A stretch of DNA of 64,000 nt from Mycobacteriaceae bacterium. Its GTDB lineage: Bacteria > Actinomycetota > Actinomycetes > Mycobacteriales > Mycobacteriaceae. Of this stretch, positions 25,357 through 34,270 are shown in pieces (the first letter of the stretch is position 1; every line of letters begins with the position of its first letter). The translations under genes and the position numbers were made by a program. Location: assembly GCA_029977845.1 (NCBI GenBank), contig JAPOKC010000009.1, positions 1 to 64,000 on the forward strand, read 5' to 3'. The notes below the pieces were generated by a model. The model did not search any database. It was not told the origin of the DNA and saw only the letters and a program-made list of their open reading frames with translations.

Positions 25357-26906
25357 AGGATCCACGCCGAGTCGTCCACCCGGCGCCGACCGGGTTGGCG
25401 ACCGCGGAATCGCTCGAGAGGACTCCGCACGTCGTCGTCATCGGAGCCGGTATCGCGGGACTTGCCGCGGCAACCGGCCTGGCCGAGCGCGGGGTCTCGG
25501 TGGAGGTTCTGGAACGCGAGCCCAATCTGGGTGGCCGGGTCGCAGGCTGGACCGAGAAACTCGAAGACGGTCCGCTGGCCGGAACCGAAGTCGCCAACAA
25601 CCGCGGCTTTCACGCCTTCTTCCGCCAGTACTACAACCTGCGGGCGCTGCTGGGCCGCAGTGACCCCGGACTGCAGCGACTCAAGGCCGTCGAGGACTAT
25701 CCGCTGGTCGACGGACAGGGTCGCCATGACACCTTCAAGGGCCTTCCCCAGACGCCGCCATGGAACGCGCTTGTCTTCGCGCTGCGCAGCCCGACCTTCC
25801 GGTTCCGGGATCTGTTGAGGATCAACGCCAAGGCCGCGGCCCCGCTTGCCGCGGTCACGGTGCCGGGCATCTACGAACGGCTCGATCATCAGGATGCGGA
25901 GAGCTTCCTGCGGGACATCAACTTCCCGGTCGCCGCCCGGCACTTGGCCTTCGAGGTGTTCGCGCGCAGTTTCTTCGCCCGACCGGAGCGGTTGTCTGCC
26001 GCGGAACTGGCCGCGATGTTCCACATCTATTTCCTGGGCTCCAGTGAGGGACTCGTCTTCGACGTCGCGGAGTCGAACTTCGACACCGCGATCTGGAATC
26101 CGCTCGGGGAGTACCTCACCGGAATCGGTGTGAAGCTGCGCACCGGCACCGGCGCGGACTCGATCGGCATCGGCGGGTCCCGCACACTGCAGGTGTACGC
26201 CGGCGACACCGTCATCGACGCGGACGGTGTGGTGCTGGCCGCGGACGTCGCGGGTCTGCAGCGCATCGTCGCCGCGTCGCCCGGTCTCGGCGATGACGGC
26301 TGGCGGCAGCGGGTGGCGGCGATGACGGTGGCCCCGCCGTTCGTCGTGCAGCGGCTGTGGCTGGACGCTCCGGTGCGTGACGACCGTCCGGACTTCCTCG
26401 GCACCGGCGGCCTGGAACCCGTCGACAACATCAGCGTGGTCAGCCGCTACGAGCGTCAGGCCGCCGAGTGGGCCCGCGAGCACGGCGGGTCGGTGGTCGA
26501 GGTGCATTCGTACTCGGTGGTGGAGCCCCAATCGGTTGAGGGCAAGCCGTTCGAAGGTCTGCGGGAGAAGATGCTGGGCCGCCTGCACCAGCTCTACCCC
26601 GAGACCGCGCAGGCCGGAGTCCTGGCCGAACGCATCCTGTTCAAGCAGGACTGCCCGTTGTTCTCCCCGGGATCCTTCGCCGAGCGTCCACAGGTGGACA
26701 CCCCGGTACCCGGCCTGATGCTGGCCGGTGACGGAATCCGCATCGACCTTCCGGTGGCGCTGATGGAGCGCGCCGCAACCACCGGATTCACCGCGGCGAA
26801 TCAGCTGCTGGAAGGCTGGGGGGTGAGCGGTCACACCCTGCACACAGTTCCCGTCGAGGGACGCTCACCGGTGCTGCGGGAGTTGGCGGAGAGAGGGATG
26901 GCCTGA
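25353..26906 (+). CDS. crtU: carotene desaturase/methyltransferase CrtU (aromatic carotenoid synthase)
   Basis: A 517-aa FAD-dependent enzyme of the CrtU family. It converts beta-ionone rings of beta-carotene to aromatic phi-type rings by desaturation and methyl migration, giving isorenieratene (leprotene). It has an N-terminal extension of about 25 residues, then VVVIGAGIAGLAAATGLAERG, GGRVAGW, NNRGFHAFFRQYYN and a C-terminal LMLAGDGIRIDLPVALMERA. GTG start at 25353 overlaps the methyltransferase stop. The Rieske gene starts one base after its stop. Confidence 0.9.
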   Translation: MKDPRRVVHPAPTGLATAESLERTPHVVVIGAGIAGLAAATGLAERGVSVEVLEREPNLGGRVAGWTEKLEDGPLAGTEVANNRGFHAFFRQYYNLRALLGRSDPGLQRLKAVEDYPLVDGQGRHDTFKGLPQTPPWNALVFALRSPTFRFRDLLRINAKAAAPLAAVTVPGIYERLDHQDAESFLRDINFPVAARHLAFEVFARSFFARPERLSAAELAAMFHIYFLGSSEGLVFDVAESNFDTAIWNPLGEYLTGIGVKLRTGTGADSIGIGGSRTLQVYAGDTVIDADGVVLAADVAGLQRIVAASPGLGDDGWRQRVAAMTVAPPFVVQRLWLDAPVRDDRPDFLGTGGLEPVDNISVVSRYERQAAEWAREHGGSVVEVHSYSVVEPQSVEGKPFEGLREKMLGRLHQLYPETAQAGVLAERILFKQDCPLFSPGSFAERPQVDTPVPGLMLAGDGIRIDLPVALMERAATTGFTAANQLLEGWGVSGHTLHTVPVEGRSPVLRELAERGMA

Positions 26907-26907
26907 T

Positions 26908-27918
26908 ATGGACCTGTTGTCCCGGATCGCCGGCCGGCTGCCGAAAGACGCTCCGCTGCAGATCATTCCGAAGATCGACTGGTCGCGTCAGAAGCCGACG
27001 TTTCAGGATGCCGAGCCTGCCCTGATCGACGCCGCACTGACCCGGGCGCTGGCCCGGCCGAGCGGCAACTGGTTCGTCCTCGCCGCCAGCGGCGATATTC
27101 GCGCGGACCGGCCGTTCGGCGCGACGGTCGCCGGAGTTGAGGTGGTCGCCTGGCGTGACGGGCAGGGCGGTCTGCACGTCGGTCCGGCGTCATGCCCTCA
27201 TCTGGGGGCCGATCTGGTCACCGGCAAGGTGGACTGCGGCGGGTTGATCTGCCCATGGCACGGCCTTCGGCTGGACGGCCGCCGGGAGTTCGGGTGGAAG
27301 CCGCTGCCCGGGCACGACGACGGCGTGCTGGCGTGGGTGCGGCTGGACAACGTGGGCGGCGAAGCGTCGCTGGACGCACCCGTGCTGCCGGTTCGTCCGA
27401 CGGGCGCCCGGCTGGCGGCGGTGACCCGCCTCGAGGGGGTGTGCGAACCCAGCGACATCATCGCCAACCGACTGGATCCTTGGCACGGTGCGTGGTTCCA
27501 CCCGTATTCGTTCGCCCAACTGGAGGTGCTGAGCGCGCCGTCGGTTGACGCCGCCGACGACGCCGACGTCTACCAGGTGGCCGTGACCTTCCACCTCGGC
27601 CGGCTCGGGGTTCCGGTGATCGCGGAGTTCGCCGTTCCCGAGCCCCGCACCGTCGTCATGCACATCGTCGACGGCGAAGGCGCGGGCAGCGTCGTCGAGA
27701 CCCACGCCACTCCGATCGGGACCGGGCCCGACGGCCGGCCGCGAACAGCGGTGATCGAAGCCGTCATCGCTCAGTCCGACCGGGTCGGATTCCAGCGGGC
27801 GCTGCGGGCTGCGCCGGTCATCCAGCCACTCATGCGTCTCGCCGCCAGACGGCTGTGGCGTGACGACCTCATCTATGCCGAACGCCGGTATGCGCTGCGC
27901 GCGAAGGGAACTCACTGA
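26908..27918 (+). CDS. Rieske non-heme iron oxygenase-like protein (DUF5914 type)
   Basis: A 336-aa protein with a complete Rieske centre: Cys96 and His98 (SCPHLG), then Cys115 and His118 (CPWHG), i.e. CXH-X16-CXXH. Further on, DPWHGAWFH supplies Asp190, His193 and His198, matching the D-X2-H-X4-H mononuclear-iron motif of Rieske oxygenase alpha subunits. It should therefore hydroxylate or otherwise oxidise a substrate using electrons from an unlinked reductase. As the eighth gene of the carotenoid operon, a carotenoid substrate is the natural inference. The ATG follows one base after the crtU stop. Confidence 0.82.
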   Translation: MDLLSRIAGRLPKDAPLQIIPKIDWSRQKPTFQDAEPALIDAALTRALARPSGNWFVLAASGDIRADRPFGATVAGVEVVAWRDGQGGLHVGPASCPHLGADLVTGKVDCGGLICPWHGLRLDGRREFGWKPLPGHDDGVLAWVRLDNVGGEASLDAPVLPVRPTGARLAAVTRLEGVCEPSDIIANRLDPWHGAWFHPYSFAQLEVLSAPSVDAADDADVYQVAVTFHLGRLGVPVIAEFAVPEPRTVVMHIVDGEGAGSVVETHATPIGTGPDGRPRTAVIEAVIAQSDRVGFQRALRAAPVIQPLMRLAARRLWRDDLIYAERRYALRAKGTH

Positions 27919-27919
27919 T

Positions 27920-28993
27920 ATGGCGAAACGCATCGTCGTTTTCGGAACGGGTTTCGTCGGAAAGATGATCATCCCAGAGGTGCTGCGGCATCCGGAGTTC
28001 GAACTCGTCGGCGTCGGGGTCAGCAATCCCGACAAGGTGGGCCTCGACATCGGAGAGATCTGCGGGCTGCCGCAACCCGTGGGTATCACGGCCACCGACG
28101 ACGTCGATGCGCTGATCGCTCTGCGGCCCGACGCATTGGTGCACTACGGTCCGACGGCGGCTCGGGCCGACGCGAACATCGACCTGATCGGGCGATTCCT
28201 GCGCGCCGGTATCGACGTGTGCTCGACGGCGATGACGCCGTGGGTGTGGCCGAGGATGCACCTCAATCCGCCGGTCTGGATCGAGCCGATCACCGCGGCC
28301 TGCGCTGAGGGCGGTTCGTCGTGCTTCACCACCGGAATCGATCCTGGTTTCGCCAATGACCTGTTCCCGATGACCCTGATGGGTCTGTGCGCCGAGGTGC
28401 GCCGGGTGCGGGCTTCGGAACTGCTGGACTACACCAACTACGAGGGCGACTACGAGTTCGAGATGGGTATCGGCCGCGAACCGGAGTACACGCCGATGCT
28501 GCAGGACAGCAACATCCTGGTGATGGCCTGGGGCGCCACCGTGCCGATGATCGCGTATGCGGCGGGCATCGAACTCGACGAGATCACCACGACGTGGGAC
28601 AAGTGGGTCACCGACACCCCGCGCACGACGGTCAAAGGTGTCATCGACGCGGGCAAGGTGGCGGCGGTGCGATTCACCATCAATGGTGTCTACAAGGGCC
28701 AGACCCGGATCCAACTCGAGCACGTCAACCGGATCGGCCGTGATGCCGCGCCGGATTGGCCCTCGGGCGACCAGGACGATGTCTATCGGGTGGATATCGA
28801 GGGGACTCCCAGCATCTTTCAGGAGACCGCGTTTCGGTTCACCGACGGCTCGGGCCGGGACGCCGCGACCGCCGGCTGCCTGGCCACCGGTCTGCGTGCG
28901 CTGAACGCCGTGCCGGCCGTCAACGATCTCCCGCCGGGCTGGGTCACTCCGCTGGATCTGCCGCTGATCCCGGGCCGCGGCACCATCCGTTGA
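27920..28993 (+). CDS. NAD(P)-dependent reductase of the dihydrodipicolinate reductase-like superfamily
   Basis: A 357-aa Rossmann protein starting RIVVFGTGFVGKMIIPEVLRH, with VHYGPTAARAD and GIDPGFANDLFP downstream. This is the architecture of actinobacterial dihydrodipicolinate-reductase/diaminopimelate-dehydrogenase-like proteins that are usually unrelated to lysine synthesis. Substrate unknown. It begins one base after the Rieske stop and has AAGGGA upstream, so it is the last gene of the carotenoid operon. A role in finishing a carotenoid or apocarotenoid product is possible but not shown. Confidence 0.75.
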   Translation: MAKRIVVFGTGFVGKMIIPEVLRHPEFELVGVGVSNPDKVGLDIGEICGLPQPVGITATDDVDALIALRPDALVHYGPTAARADANIDLIGRFLRAGIDVCSTAMTPWVWPRMHLNPPVWIEPITAACAEGGSSCFTTGIDPGFANDLFPMTLMGLCAEVRRVRASELLDYTNYEGDYEFEMGIGREPEYTPMLQDSNILVMAWGATVPMIAYAAGIELDEITTTWDKWVTDTPRTTVKGVIDAGKVAAVRFTINGVYKGQTRIQLEHVNRIGRDAAPDWPSGDQDDVYRVDIEGTPSIFQETAFRFTDGSGRDAATAGCLATGLRALNAVPAVNDLPPGWVTPLDLPLIPGRGTIR

Positions 28994-28994
28994 A

Positions 28995-29219
28995 CTATTT
29001 GTTGCGGCGCCGGTTCACCAGTACACCAACAAGGATTCCGATCAGCAGGATGGCCGAAAGTAGCAGCCACATCGGTGACTCCACGACCAGCCAGAGCAGG
29101 TGAACCCGCGCGGTCTCGCGGTTCTGGGCGATGAATGCCGCGGTCACCGCGAACAGGGTGATCGGGATCAAGTTGTGCAGCAGGAAACGCAGTGTCGGAT
29201 TCATTTCGCGAGCAGACAT
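28995..29219 (-). CDS. small LapA-like (DUF1049) membrane protein
   Basis: A 74-aa protein with two hydrophobic helices (FLLHNLIPITLFAVTAAFIAQN and SPMWLLLSAILLIGILVGVL) and a basic C-terminus NRRRNK. The helix-loop-helix with VHLLWL before the second helix fits LapA/DUF1049. Function unknown; LapA proteins are linked to envelope lipid organisation in other bacteria. It is convergent with the carotenoid operon, with one base between stop codons. Confidence 0.75.
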   Translation of the reverse strand: MSAREMNPTLRFLLHNLIPITLFAVTAAFIAQNRETARVHLLWLVVESPMWLLLSAILLIGILVGVLVNRRRNK

Positions 29220-29254
29220 GCCGTGACCGTAGTCCGGCGTGTCAGACTGCGCTG
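29220..29254. promoter_or_regulatory. divergent leaderless promoter pair (LapA-like / SHOCT gene)
   Basis: In a 35-bp spacer the minus strand shows TACGGT six bases before ATG 29219. The plus strand shows CAGACT six bases before ATG 29255. The minus element is a good TANNNT match; the plus one is weaker (A and T in the key positions only). Confidence 0.4.
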
Positions 29255-29929
29255 ATGAACGCCCAGCGTGTCGGCCGGTGGATCACGATCGTGATGAGCA
29301 TCGTCGCTGCTGCGTCGCTGGCCGGCCTGATCGGCATGGTCGCCGTGAGCGCCGACAAGTTCGACGACTACGGCGAGATTCCCATCCCCGGGGCGGGTGT
29401 CATCACACTGCCCGCCGGTGAGGTCATCGTCAGCTTCAACGTCCGGACCTCCGGGAAGGGCACCGCGGTGCCGCCCCTGCACATGAACATCGAACCCGCT
29501 GCCGGCGGGCGCGATCCAGAGGTCATCGACGACCTCGGCGGTTCCGTCGCTGTCGGCAACGAGGTGCACCGCCGGGTCTGGGTGATGGATGTCCCCACCG
29601 CCGGGCGCTACCCGGTGAGCGTCGACGGTCCGGTCGCCGATTTCGACGACCCGAGACTGGCTTTCGGCACGGATCGAAGTCCGGACGCTTTCATCTGGGT
29701 GCTGGTGGCATCGTCGGTGATCAGCACCGACCTCGCCATCGCGGGCTGGTGGTTCCAGCGCCGTCAGCGGGCATCGGTGCGGCCGACACCACCGGCTGAC
29801 CCCTATGTGCCCACCGACGAGGGGGTGCGGCTGGAGCAGCTGAAAACAATTGCCGCACTGCATGATTCGGGAGCGCTGACCGATGACGAGTTCGAGGCGG
29901 AGAAACGCCGGATTATGGAGGGTCAGTGA
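29255..29929 (+). CDS. membrane protein with C-terminal SHOCT domain
   Basis: A 224-aa protein: a first TM helix (ITIVMSIVAAASLAGLIGMVAV), an extracytoplasmic beta-rich domain of about 120 residues, and a second TM near 150-170 (AFIWVLVASSVISTDLAIAGWW). A SHOCT segment follows, LEQLKTIAALHDSGALTDDEFEAEKRRIM. SHOCT motifs often mediate oligomerisation. Function unknown. Its stop overlaps the start of the alcohol dehydrogenase gene (GTGA), so they are coupled. Confidence 0.75.
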   Translation: MNAQRVGRWITIVMSIVAAASLAGLIGMVAVSADKFDDYGEIPIPGAGVITLPAGEVIVSFNVRTSGKGTAVPPLHMNIEPAAGGRDPEVIDDLGGSVAVGNEVHRRVWVMDVPTAGRYPVSVDGPVADFDDPRLAFGTDRSPDAFIWVLVASSVISTDLAIAGWWFQRRQRASVRPTPPADPYVPTDEGVRLEQLKTIAALHDSGALTDDEFEAEKRRIMEGQ

Positions 29930-31098
29930 AGGCTGTCAGCTGTGAACGCGGAACGCTGTCGGTGGTCGATCTACCTGAGCCGCGCCCGGTGGAGGGCCAA
30001 CTGGTTCTGGATGTCAGGGCCTGCGGAATCTGCGGGTCGGATCTGCACGCCAAGGACCATGCCGACGATCTGACCGAGGTGATGGCCAAGGTCGGCTACC
30101 CCGATTTCATGCGCACCGACACCGCGACGGTGATGGGACACGAGTTCGCCGGGGTGATCGCCGAGCGTGGTCCCAGGACGCCGAAGAAACTGCGTGAGGG
30201 GATGACGGTGGTGTCCTTCCCGCTGGTGCGTTCCCACGGCGGAGTGCAGTTGACCGGGCTGTCCCCGCTGGCACCCGGCGGTTACGCCGAGCGGGTCCTG
30301 GTGGAGGCCTCGCTGACATTTCCGGTGCCCAACGGATTGTCGGTGGACATCGCTGCGCTCACCGAACCGATGGCGGTCGGTCTGCACGCCGTGCGGCGCA
30401 GCGAGATATCCAAGCGCGACACCGCTATCGTGGTCGGCTGCGGACCGGTGGGTCTGGCGGTGATCTGCCAGCTCAAGGCCCTCGGCGTGGAGACGATCGT
30501 GGCCAGCGATTTCTCCCCGGCACGGCGCGAGCTGGCTCTCCGTTGCGGCGCCGACGTCGTCGTCGACCCGGCGGCGGACTCGCCGTTCGAGAAGGCCCTA
30601 TCCGATCAGGCGGCAGCCAAGGGCATGGTGACCGACACCACCGCGCTCTACGACATGGCGCTGTCCACGATGCGCAAGCTGCGCCGGATTCCCGGCTGGG
30701 CCGGCGTCTACCGCGCTGCCGACACCATGGGCGCCGCCTCTCCCAAACGTCCGGTGATCTTCGAGTGCGTCGGTGTGCCCGGGATGATCGACGCGATGAT
30801 GGACTCCGCACCGCTGAGCTCGCGGGTGATCGTCGTCGGGGTCTGCATGGGCAGTGATCAGATCAAGCCGACGATGGCGATCGCCAAGGAACTCGATGTG
30901 CGGTTCGTGTTCGGCTACACCCCGCTGGAGTTCTACGACACGCTGCACATGCTGGCCGGCGGAAAGCTCAACGCTGCACCGCTGGTCACCGGCAAGGTGG
31001 GCTTGAAGGGGGTGGCCGGGGCGTTCGAGGCGCTGCGTGATCCGGAGAGACACGCCAAGGTGCTCATCGATCCGCGCAGTTCCGCCGAGCTGATCTAG
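29926..31098 (+). CDS. zinc-dependent alcohol dehydrogenase family protein
   Basis: A 390-aa medium-chain dehydrogenase. Catalytic zinc ligands are Cys in ACGICGSDLHAKD and His-Glu in MGHEFAG. The NAD-binding motif is IVVGCGPVGLAVICQLKALG. It lacks the clustered four-cysteine structural zinc loop of classical ADHs. Substrate unknown. The GTG at 29926 overlaps the SHOCT gene. The TAG stop is shared through CTAG with the convergent metallo-beta-lactamase-fold gene. Confidence 0.85.
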   Translation: MKAVSCERGTLSVVDLPEPRPVEGQLVLDVRACGICGSDLHAKDHADDLTEVMAKVGYPDFMRTDTATVMGHEFAGVIAERGPRTPKKLREGMTVVSFPLVRSHGGVQLTGLSPLAPGGYAERVLVEASLTFPVPNGLSVDIAALTEPMAVGLHAVRRSEISKRDTAIVVGCGPVGLAVICQLKALGVETIVASDFSPARRELALRCGADVVVDPAADSPFEKALSDQAAAKGMVTDTTALYDMALSTMRKLRRIPGWAGVYRAADTMGAASPKRPVIFECVGVPGMIDAMMDSAPLSSRVIVVGVCMGSDQIKPTMAIAKELDVRFVFGYTPLEFYDTLHMLAGGKLNAAPLVTGKVGLKGVAGAFEALRDPERHAKVLIDPRSSAELI

Positions 31099-31718
31099 TG
31101 GCCGCGCGCGACCCACTCGTCGTAGTTCAGAAGTTCGCCGCCGATCGTCGTCGAGTCGCCGTGGCCGGTGTGGACGACGGTGTCGGACGGCAGCTTCCCC
31201 AGCCTGTCCTTGATCGACCCCAGGATGGTCGGGAAATCCGAGAACGACCTGCCGGTCGCGCCCGGACCGCCGCAGAACAGCGTGTCACCGGAGAACAGCG
31301 CGCCCAGCGCCGGGGCGTAGAGGCAGGTTGAACCGGGGGAGTGACCGGGGGTGGCGATCGCGTGCAGTTCGATTCCGTCGGCCTTCAAGATCTGACCATC
31401 GGCCAAGGCGCGAAACGGCATGCCCGCGTGGGTCATCTCCCACAACATGGTGTCCGCCGGATTCAGCAGGATCGGGGCGTCCAGGCGTGCGGACAGTTGC
31501 GGCGCGACGGTGATGTGGTCGTTGTGACCGTGGGTGCACACCACCGCCACCACGTGCCGGCCGCCGACGGCGTCCTCGATGGCCTGCGCATCGTGGGCGG
31601 CGTCGATGACGATCACCTCCGAATCGTCGCCGACGACCCAGACGTTGTTGTCGACTTCCCAACTACCGCCGTCGAGTTCGAAGATGCCGTGGGTGACCAC
31701 GCGCTGGACAGCGGTCAC
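31095..31718 (-). CDS. metallo-beta-lactamase-fold hydrolase (Rv2260-like, glyoxalase II-like)
   Basis: A 207-aa protein with the dinuclear-metal motif CTHGHNDHI (HxHxDH), further ligands in TPGHSPGS and FSGDTLF, and a final VHTGHGDST. The fold and size are those of glyoxalase II-type thioester hydrolases. The GTG start overlaps the mscR stop (GTGA). In M. tuberculosis the same pair is Rv2259 (mscR)-Rv2260. Because MscR makes S-formylmycothiol from formaldehyde, a thioester hydrolase acting on that product is a reasonable inference. Confidence 0.85.
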   Translation of the reverse strand: MTAVQRVVTHGIFELDGGSWEVDNNVWVVGDDSEVIVIDAAHDAQAIEDAVGGRHVVAVVCTHGHNDHITVAPQLSARLDAPILLNPADTMLWEMTHAGMPFRALADGQILKADGIELHAIATPGHSPGSTCLYAPALGALFSGDTLFCGGPGATGRSFSDFPTILGSIKDRLGKLPSDTVVHTGHGDSTTIGGELLNYDEWVARGH

Positions 31719-32800
31719 AGCACGACCACCGAGCGCAGAACCTCGCCGGCATGCATCTTGTGGAAAGCCTCCTCGATACCGTCGAGTCCGATGCGTTCGG
31801 AGACGAACCTGTCCAGCGGGAGCCGGCCCTGCCGGTACAAGCTGATCAGCGTCGGGAAGTCGCGTTCGGGCAGGCAATCGCCGTACCAGGAACTCTTCAG
31901 CGATCCGCCACGGGAGAAGAAGTCCACCAGTGGCATCTCCAGGCGCATGTCCGGAGTCGGAACCCCCACCAGCACAACGGTTCCGGCCAGATCGCGCGCG
32001 TAGAAGGCCTGCTTCCAGGTCTCGGGCCGGCCCACCGCGTCGATCACCACGTCGGCGCCGTTGCCGTCGGTCAGATCCTGGATGGTCGCCACCACATCGA
32101 GCTCGCGGGCGTTGACCGTGTGGGTGGCGCCGAAATCGCGGGCCCACTTCAGCTTGGTGTCATCGGTGTCGACGGCGATGATCGTTCGCGCGCCGACGAG
32201 TCTTGCCCCGGCGATCGCGGCGTCACCGACGCCACCGCAACCGATCACCGCCACCGTGTCGTCACGGCTCACCGCGCCTGTGTTCACCGCTGCGCCGATA
32301 CCGGCCATCACCCCGCAGCCCAGCAGTCCGGCCACCGCGGGATCGGCCTCCGAATCGACCTTGGTGCACTGTCCTTCATGCACAAGGGTTTTGTCGGCGA
32401 AGGCGCCGATGCCCAGCGCCGGGGTCAGCTCGGTGCCGTCGGTCAGCGTCATCTTCTGGGCGGCGTTGAAGGTGTTGAAGCAGTACCACGGGCGGCCGCG
32501 CTTACAGGCCCGGCACTGCCCGCAGACCGCGCGCCAGTTCAGGACGACGAAGTCGCCCGGCGTCACCGAGGTGACCCCGTCACCCACCGACTCCACCACG
32601 CCGGCGGCCTCATGGCCGAGCAGGAACGGGTAAGAGTCGTTGATCCCGCCCTCCCGATAGGTGAGGTCGGTATGGCACACGCCGCAGGCCTGGACGGCGA
32701 CGACGACCTCGCCGGGACCGGGATCGGGGATCACGACGTCCACCAGTTCGACCGGGGCACCCTTGGACCGCGAGATGACGCCGCGCACCGTCTGAGTCAT
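31715..32800 (-). CDS. mscR: S-nitrosomycothiol reductase / mycothiol-dependent formaldehyde dehydrogenase
   Basis: A 361-aa zinc dehydrogenase, the same length as M. tuberculosis MscR (Rv2259). Catalytic zinc: Cys42 in ACGVCHTDL and His63-Glu64 in LGHEAAG. Structural zinc: the four cysteines of [17 protein letters not shown]. Cofactor motif [19 protein letters not shown]. It oxidises S-hydroxymethyl-mycothiol and reduces S-nitrosomycothiol, protecting against formaldehyde and nitric oxide. The ATG at 32800 has TATCCT six bases upstream, implying a leaderless mRNA. Confidence 0.92.
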   Translation of the reverse strand: MTQTVRGVISRSKGAPVELVDVVIPDPGPGEVVVAVQACGVCHTDLTYREGGINDSYPFLLGHEAAGVVESVGDGVTSVTPGDFVVLNWRAVCGQCRACKRGRPWYCFNTFNAAQKMTLTDGTELTPALGIGAFADKTLVHEGQCTKVDSEADPAVAGLLGCGVMAGIGAAVNTGAVSRDDTVAVIGCGGVGDAAIAGARLVGARTIIAVDTDDTKLKWARDFGATHTVNARELDVVATIQDLTDGNGADVVIDAVGRPETWKQAFYARDLAGTVVLVGVPTPDMRLEMPLVDFFSRGGSLKSSWYGDCLPERDFPTLISLYRQGRLPLDRFVSERIGLDGIEEAFHKMHAGEVLRSVVVL

Positions 32801-32823
32801 GCATGCAGGATAGGTTGTCGCCG
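32801..32823. promoter_or_regulatory. overlapping divergent leaderless promoters (mscR / beta-lactamase-like gene)
   Basis: Within 23 bp, the minus strand carries TATCCT six bases before the mscR ATG. The plus strand carries TAGGTT (32811-32816) seven bases before ATG 32824. The two hexamers overlap by two bases, so polymerase should be able to occupy only one direction at a time. Confidence 0.5.
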
Positions 32824-33648
32824 ATGTCTGCCCTCGATCTGATCGACGACTGGCCCGTGCCCAATGCCGCCGCGGCCGTGGTGGGACCCGGCGGTGTGCT
32901 CGGGAGCCGCGGCGACACGGCGCGGCCCTACCGCCTGGCGTCGGTGACCAAACTGCTGCTGGCCCGTGCCGCTGCGGTGGCCGTCGAGGAGGGCGTCTTC
33001 GATCTGGACGCCGCGGCGGGCCCGCCCGGATCGACGGTCCGGCACCTGCTTGCCCACGCCGCCGGCTATTCGATGCAGACCCCGGAGATCCTGGCCCGAC
33101 CCGGGGCGAAACGGATCTACTCCAATCACGGTTTCGCGGTGCTGGCCGAGACGCTGGAACGGGAGTCCGGCATCGAGGCCGGGCGATACCTCGCCGAGGC
33201 GGTGTTCGAACCGCTGGGGATGACGGCCTCCCGCCTGGAGGGGGGCGCTGCGGCGGCCGGCTACGGGGCGGTGTCCACCGTGGCCGACCTGGCACTGTTC
33301 GCCGGTGACCTGCTGCGACCGGCCACGGTGTCGGCCCCGATGCACGCCGAGGCGATTGACGTGCAATTTCCCGGCCTGGACGGGGTGCTGCCCGGTTTCG
33401 GCATGCAGCGCCCCAACGACTGGGGATTGGGGTTCGAGGTCAGGAACGGTAAATCCCCGCACTGGACCGCCACCGGGAACTCGGTGGCCACATTCGGTCA
33501 TTTCGGGCAGTCCGGCACCTTCATCTGGGTGGATCCGGCCCGTGACCTCGCCCTGGTGGTGCTCACCGACCGGGACTTCGGCGACTGGGCCAAACCGCTG
33601 TGGCCTGGGCTCTCTGGCGAAGTTCTGAGAGAGTTCGACCCGGACTAG
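32824..33648 (+). CDS. serine beta-lactamase/penicillin-binding-like hydrolase (Rv2257c-like)
   Basis: A 274-aa protein of the class C beta-lactamase/esterase fold. The SxxK is SVTK (Ser40-Lys43), the YxN is YSNHG, and a late GHFGQSGT stands in for the third motif. No signal peptide is visible, which suggests a cytoplasmic esterase or amidase rather than a resistance enzyme. The start at 32824 is supported by TAGGTT seven bases upstream. Position matches Rv2257c next to mscR. Confidence 0.82.
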   Translation: MSALDLIDDWPVPNAAAAVVGPGGVLGSRGDTARPYRLASVTKLLLARAAAVAVEEGVFDLDAAAGPPGSTVRHLLAHAAGYSMQTPEILARPGAKRIYSNHGFAVLAETLERESGIEAGRYLAEAVFEPLGMTASRLEGGAAAAGYGAVSTVADLALFAGDLLRPATVSAPMHAEAIDVQFPGLDGVLPGFGMQRPNDWGLGFEVRNGKSPHWTATGNSVATFGHFGQSGTFIWVDPARDLALVVLTDRDFGDWAKPLWPGLSGEVLREFDPD

Positions 33649-33757
33649 CGCAACACAGGCCACACAAGGCACAATAGACACGCACGGCACAACTGCATCT
33701 TCGGTAAACACCAGGTCGTTGGGGAAGACGTCCCTAGTGGAGCCGAAGGAGTAAGAG

Positions 33758-34270
33758 ATGCGTGCGTCGAACCAGTTCGCCGACGCGACGACGGGAGTGG
33801 TTTACGTCCACTCCTCACCCGCGGCGGTGTGCCCGCATGTCGAGTGGGCGTTGTCGTCGACCCTGAATGCAGGGGCGAATCTCAAGTGGACCCCGCAGCC
33901 GGCCATGCCCGGTCAGTTGCGTGCGGTCACCAACTGGGTGGGCCCGGTGGGCACCGGCGCCCGGCTGGCCAATGCCCTGCGGTCCTGGTCGGTGCTGCGC
34001 TTCGAGGTCACCGAGGATCCGAGCCCCGGCGTGGACGGGCAGCGGTTCTGCCACACCCCGCAACTCGGCCTGTGGAGCGGCGCCATGAGCGCCAACGGCG
34101 ATGTGATGGTCGGCGAGATGCGGCTGCGCTCGCTGATGTCGGCCGGCGCGGACACGCTGGCCTCCGAACTCGACACGGTGCTGGGCACCGCGTGGGACGA
34201 GGCTCTTGAGGCCTATCGCGACGGCGGTGAGACCGGTGAGGTCAGCTGGCTGAGCCGGGGCGTGGGTTAA
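33758..34270 (+). CDS. DUF3145 protein (Rv2256c-like)
   Basis: A 170-aa soluble protein opening with FADATTGVVYVHSSPAAVCPHVEWAL, the DUF3145 signature found across actinobacteria. It is rich in Trp and Gly and has no catalytic motif I recognise. Function unknown. The ATG follows AAGGAG closely. The 109-bp upstream gap (33649-33757) should contain its own promoter. The TAA stop abuts the stop of the convergent SET gene with no gap. Confidence 0.82.
   Translation: MRASNQFADATTGVVYVHSSPAAVCPHVEWALSSTLNAGANLKWTPQPAMPGQLRAVTNWVGPVGTGARLANALRSWSVLRFEVTEDPSPGVDGQRFCHTPQLGLWSGAMSANGDVMVGEMRLRSLMSAGADTLASELDTVLGTAWDEALEAYRDGGETGEVSWLSRGVG

Noticed and set aside
32824..33648. Antibiotic-resistance beta-lactamase
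   Set aside because: The SxxK and YxN motifs are present but there is no signal peptide, and position matches the conserved Rv2257c-type housekeeping hydrolase.
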